Shown here one piece after another: positions 61,156-64,000 of a stretch of 64,000 nt of DNA. The notes beneath the pieces were generated by a model. It searched no databases. It was not told the DNA's origin and saw nothing but the letters and a program-made list of their open reading frames with translations. The stretch comes from Rhodoblastus sp963727035 (GTDB taxonomy: Bacteria; Pseudomonadota; Alphaproteobacteria; Rhizobiales; Beijerinckiaceae): positions 273,062-337,061 of the forward strand of contig CAVSEY010000005.1 of NCBI GenBank assembly GCA_963727035.1. Direction: 5' to 3'. The stretch's first letter is position 1. Every line of letters starts with the position of its first letter. A program made the translations under genes and the position numbers.

Positions 61156-62346
61156 ATGGTCAAATCGACACCGCCATCGCGGCAGGAACGGCGCGCGCGC
61201 ACAAAACTGGTTCATGCGGGGCGCGACCCGTCCGAGCAGTTCGGCTTCGTCAATACGCCGATCTATCGCGGCTCGACCGTATTGCAGCCGACGCTGGCCG
61301 ATCTCGAATCGCGGCACGGCAAGCGCTTCATCTATGGCACGCTGGGCACGCCGACCACCGAGGCGCTGGAAAACGCCTGGTCGGAAATCGCCGGCGCCGC
61401 CGGAACGATTCTGGCCTCCTCGGGCCTCGCCGCGATCACCGTCGCGCTGCTCACGGCGGTCAAGGCCGGCGACCATCTGCTGGTCGCCGATTCCGCCTAT
61501 CAGCCGACCCGGACCTTTTGCGACGTCTTTTTGGCCCGGATGGGCGTGGAGACGAGTTATTACGACCCGCTCGCCGGCGCCGGGATCGAAGGCCTGATGC
61601 GGCCCAACACCAGGGCCGTGCTGGTCGAGGCGCCGGGCTCGCAGAGTTTCGAAATGCAGGACGTTCCGGCCATCGCCGAAGTCGCGCATGCGCGCGGCGC
61701 CTGCGTGATCATGGACAACACCTGGGCGACGCCTTTGTTCTTCCCGCCGCATCAGCGCGGCGTCGATCTCGCCGTGGAGGCCGGCACCAAATATCTGTCC
61801 GGCCATTCCGACCTGCTGCTCGGCCTGGTTTCGGCCAACGAGCAATGGCTCAAGCCGCTGCGCCAGACGTTCAACCTGTTCGCGATGTGCGCCGGGCCGG
61901 ACGACGTTTTTCTGGCCTTGCGCGGGTTGCGGACCATGGACCTGCGCCTGCGCGAGGCGGAGCGTCAGGGCTTTGCGCTGGCGAGATGGCTCAAGGAACG
62001 CCCGGAGGTTTCGCGCGTGCTGCACCCGGGTCTGGAGGACGACCCCGGACACGAGATCTGGAAGCGCGATTTTCTCGGCGCCTCGGGCCTGTTCTCGGTC
62101 ATTCTCAAGCCGGTTTCCAAAGCGGCGCTGGCCGCGCTGCTCGACGGGCTGGAGCTTTTTGGCATGGGCTATAGCTGGGGCGGCTACGAGAGCCTGGTCA
62201 TCCCGTTCGATTGCCGGTCCTATCGCACCGCGACGACGTGGAGCCCGGAAGGGCCGGCCCTGCGCTTTTCGGTCGGCCTCGAAGACATCGAGGATCTCAA
62301 GGCCGACCTCGACCAGGGCTTTACGCGGATGCGGACCGACGCGTGA
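61156..62346 (+). CDS. metC: Cystathionine beta-lyase
   Basis: 396 residues from ATG 61156. PLP enzyme of the Cys/Met metabolism family; the PLP lysine is in EAGTKYLSGHSDLLLG, with MDNTWATPLFFPPHQ upstream. RYGT-like YGTLGTPTTEALE and GYSWGGYESLVIP near the end support the MetC group over MetB. Converts cystathionine to homocysteine. Convergent with the GNAT gene; the coding regions overlap by 26 bases at the 3' ends. Confidence 0.93.
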   Translation: MVKSTPPSRQERRARTKLVHAGRDPSEQFGFVNTPIYRGSTVLQPTLADLESRHGKRFIYGTLGTPTTEALENAWSEIAGAAGTILASSGLAAITVALLTAVKAGDHLLVADSAYQPTRTFCDVFLARMGVETSYYDPLAGAGIEGLMRPNTRAVLVEAPGSQSFEMQDVPAIAEVAHARGACVIMDNTWATPLFFPPHQRGVDLAVEAGTKYLSGHSDLLLGLVSANEQWLKPLRQTFNLFAMCAGPDDVFLALRGLRTMDLRLREAERQGFALARWLKERPEVSRVLHPGLEDDPGHEIWKRDFLGASGLFSVILKPVSKAALAALLDGLELFGMGYSWGGYESLVIPFDCRSYRTATTWSPEGPALRFSVGLEDIEDLKADLDQGFTRMRTDA

Positions 62347-62833
62347 CCTCGGCCAGATCGATCGAGGCGAACAGGCGGCCGTCGCGCGCCTCGACCCGCT
62401 CGAAGAAGCGCCGCGCGAGGGCGAGCATGGATTCGTTGTCGGGCAGGATTTCCAGCTCCAGCCGCTCGAATCCGGCCTGAACGCCGGCGTCGATCAATTC
62501 CTTCATCAGCGCGGAGCCCATGCCCTTGCGCTGGCAGTCCCCTTCGACAGTAAAAGCCAGTTCGCCGACCTCGGGCCGCGTCGGATCGGCCAGCAATTCG
62601 GCGGCGGCGCGGATCATGCCGTCCTCTTCGCAGATCACCACGATTCTTTGGTCGGAAGCCGCAGCGCCGGCGTGGAGCTCGATCAAAAAATCCTCGGCGT
62701 CGCCAAAGAAGCGCAAGCGCCGGTCTTTCTCGCTGAGGCGCAGCAGGTGATCGGCGTAACGGTCGGCGTCGCGCGGCCCAAGCCGGGTGAAATTGCGGCA
62801 GCCGCACATCTCCAGAACTTCAGCCACGTTCAC
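62321..62833 (-). CDS. GNAT family N-acetyltransferase
   Basis: 170 residues. Acetyl-CoA site motif A in ELAFTVEGDCQRKGMGSALM plus LIDAGVQAGFERLELEILPD; the C-terminal ESMLALARRFFERV is the usual final helix. Substrate unknown. The stop overlaps metC. Confidence 0.87.
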   Translation of the reverse strand: MNVAEVLEMCGCRNFTRLGPRDADRYADHLLRLSEKDRRLRFFGDAEDFLIELHAGAAASDQRIVVICEEDGMIRAAAELLADPTRPEVGELAFTVEGDCQRKGMGSALMKELIDAGVQAGFERLELEILPDNESMLALARRFFERVEARDGRLFASIDLAEVTRRSASA

Positions 62834-62883
62834 ACCCCTCTAGTTCGCTTATATTCGAATAAGTGCATATTATTGACGATTTG

Positions 62884-63600
62884 TCAAGATCTGCCTTTCC
62901 GCGCCATTTTCCGGCCGCGCGGCCTGGGCAGGAGCGCGCCGGGCGCAAGGGTGAAGGCGATGCGGCGGCGGGCGAAAATCCGCGCGACGACGAGCGCCGA
63001 AGCCAGGCCGAGGCAGGCGCCGGCGAAAACGTCGCTCGGGTAATGGGCGCCGAGAACGATCCGCGACGCCGCGACCGGCAGGGCCACGATCAGAAAGGCC
63101 GGCCCCAGCCGCGGCCACAGCAGCGTGAGCGCGGCCAAAACCGCGAAAACCGTCGTCGTGTGGCCCGAGGGAAAGCTCGCCTCCACCGCCTTGAGCGAGA
63201 AGAAATCGAAGTGGAACGGCCCGTCGAGATCGATCAGATAGGGCCGGGCGCGGCCGACGACATGTTTCACGATCTGGACCGCGATCCCGGAGAAAGCCAG
63301 GACGGCGAAGACATAAAAGCCGCGCGAGGCGAAGAGCCCCCAGGCCGCGCGCCGTCTCGGCCCCAAAAGCTTTTCGCGCCGGAAAAGACCGAGGACGACC
63401 GCCAGCAGGGACAGCGCGAACAGCCAGTGCGACTTGCCGGCCTGACTGACCGCGCCGAAATATTGGATGAACCGGGGGTCGAGCCGCATTGCGGCGCGGG
63501 CGGTTCGCTCGTCGAGAAACAGGCCGATCGGGACCAGCGCCGAGGCCGCCAGGACGGCGAGCGCGGTCCACAGCGGCCACAGGCGCGCGGCCGGCGCCAA
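62884..63600 (-). CDS. PAP2-family membrane phosphatase
   Basis: 238 residues from TTG 63600 (an open frame extends further upstream to about 63720 without a clear start). Six helices. Phosphatase motifs: KHVVGRARP (K-x6-RP), FPSGHTTTVF (PSGH) and SRIVLGAHYPSDV (SR-x5-H-x3-D). Dephosphorylates lipid pyrophosphates or phosphatidates (undecaprenyl pyrophosphate or Lpx-like). N-terminus uncertain: RNLAALWRDLAAHWRRP upstream in frame belongs possibly to the protein, encoded by a 21-base imperfect tandem repeat. Confidence 0.85.
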   Translation of the reverse strand: MAPAARLWPLWTALAVLAASALVPIGLFLDERTARAAMRLDPRFIQYFGAVSQAGKSHWLFALSLLAVVLGLFRREKLLGPRRRAAWGLFASRGFYVFAVLAFSGIAVQIVKHVVGRARPYLIDLDGPFHFDFFSLKAVEASFPSGHTTTVFAVLAALTLLWPRLGPAFLIVALPVAASRIVLGAHYPSDVFAGACLGLASALVVARIFARRRIAFTLAPGALLPRPRGRKMARKGRS

Positions 63601-64000
63601 CGGGCGGCGCCAATGGGCGGCGAGATCGCGCCAAAGGGCGGCGAGATTGCGCCCGCGACCAGGACGACCCCTCCCCGAACCGAAACCGCTTGACCGGTCA
63701 AATTCCCGTCTCCAGTTCGAACGAAAGCCGGCGGGACGACATCGCCGCTCACCCAGGACGGGCGATCGCGTCGATGAACAGGCGAACGCCGCGCGCCCGT
63801 TCGCGAAGGGCTTGGCGCCAAAACGCAGCCGCGTTCAGGCGCCTTCTATTCCATCCGCGGCGTCGGTCAAGCGACACGCATATTTCGGCGCGCGCACACG
63901 ACGGGCCGCGCCGAGTTTTGCCGGCGTGCTCGCCTATATGGCCTTCCCAAAGGATCCTTGGCCAAAAATCCACCCCGCCGCCTGGGCCGCGATCGACACA
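63601..64000. other. Window end, no gene supported
   Basis: The last 400 bases hold only short frames. A minus-strand frame at 63749-63973 ends RGVRLFIDAIARPG, slightly like the C-terminus of LysR regulators (a helix followed by the stop), so a LysR-type gene could enter from beyond the window; this cannot be confirmed from the visible part. Confidence 0.3.

Noticed and set aside
63749..63973. 74-codon frame at the window end, LysR C-terminus-like
   Set aside because: Only a handful of residues look like a LysR tail; the rest has no helix-turn-helix or effector-domain sequence.
1..64000. tRNA, rRNA, CRISPR arrays, toxin-antitoxin pairs, prophage or defence genes
   Set aside because: I looked for cloverleaf-like stretches, regular spacer repeats and typical small gene pairs and saw none. 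A dedicated covariance-model scan would still be needed for small RNAs.

Overview
The window is a high-GC stretch of an alphaproteobacterial chromosome, most probably from the Hyphomicrobiales (Rhizobiales). Lineage markers are the dusB-ntrB order, a fused ispDF next to cinA, an Aap-type amino-acid ABC transporter, an orfA(DUF47)-pit pair with a Pho-box-like site, HdaA, squalene-hopene cyclase and a free-standing pqqA. The last two would suit a methylotroph or methanotroph relative (Beijerinckiaceae or Methylocystaceae), but no methane or methanol oxidation gene is present, so that is inference only. No rRNA, tRNA or CRISPR array was seen.

Layout. 0-9.3 kb is core genome: ntrB (cut by the window edge), dusB, an AT-richer methyltransferase, ispDF, cinA, a Sel1 protein, pqqA, a two-component system and pxpBC. 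9.3-19.9 kb is an accessory surface-glycan island with lower GC: a sulfotransferase-like gene broken by a complete IS4-family element, two GT-A glycosyltransferases, a DUF7024-like protein, a radical SAM protein carrying the same domain, a broken GT14 glycosyltransferase and a methyltransferase-polysaccharide deacetylase fusion. 20-28 kb holds an enoyl-CoA hydratase, the conserved block exonuclease-DUF294/CBS-actP-DUF485, ilvD, and a possible 29-residue ORF with its own terminator. 28-48 kb holds shc, then many phosphate and polyphosphate genes (nudix, pit, DUF47, ppk2, ppx, ppk1) mixed with proS, an alcohol dehydrogenase, pxpA, DUF2252, an aldose epimerase and a GntP permease. 46-53.5 kb is housekeeping: hdaA, a PerM-type permease, a CDP-alcohol phosphatidyltransferase, purMN, a GST, rlpA, ndk and aqpZ. 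53.5-56.7 kb is aapJQM without its ATPase. 57-61 kb pairs a sigma54 activator with a divergent beta-carbonic-anhydrase/COS-hydrolase-like enzyme, followed by fmdB. metC, a GNAT acetyltransferase and a PAP2 phosphatase close the window.

A recurrent problem affects reading: many otherwise intact genes (ispDF, pxpC, echA, shc, aapQ, aapM, DUF294, exonuclease, gntP) are split by one single-base indel, and actP by about a dozen frame switches. Essential genes such as ispF are included, so most of these are probably consensus errors in the assembly. For those genes I give the rejoined coordinates. The strongest biological signals are the IS4 insertion whose target gene can be rebuilt exactly, the Pho box sitting where PhoB would repress orfA-pit, the orphan pqqA, the sigma54-regulator/COS-hydrolase-like locus, and the inverted DUF7024 copies around the glycosyltransferases.
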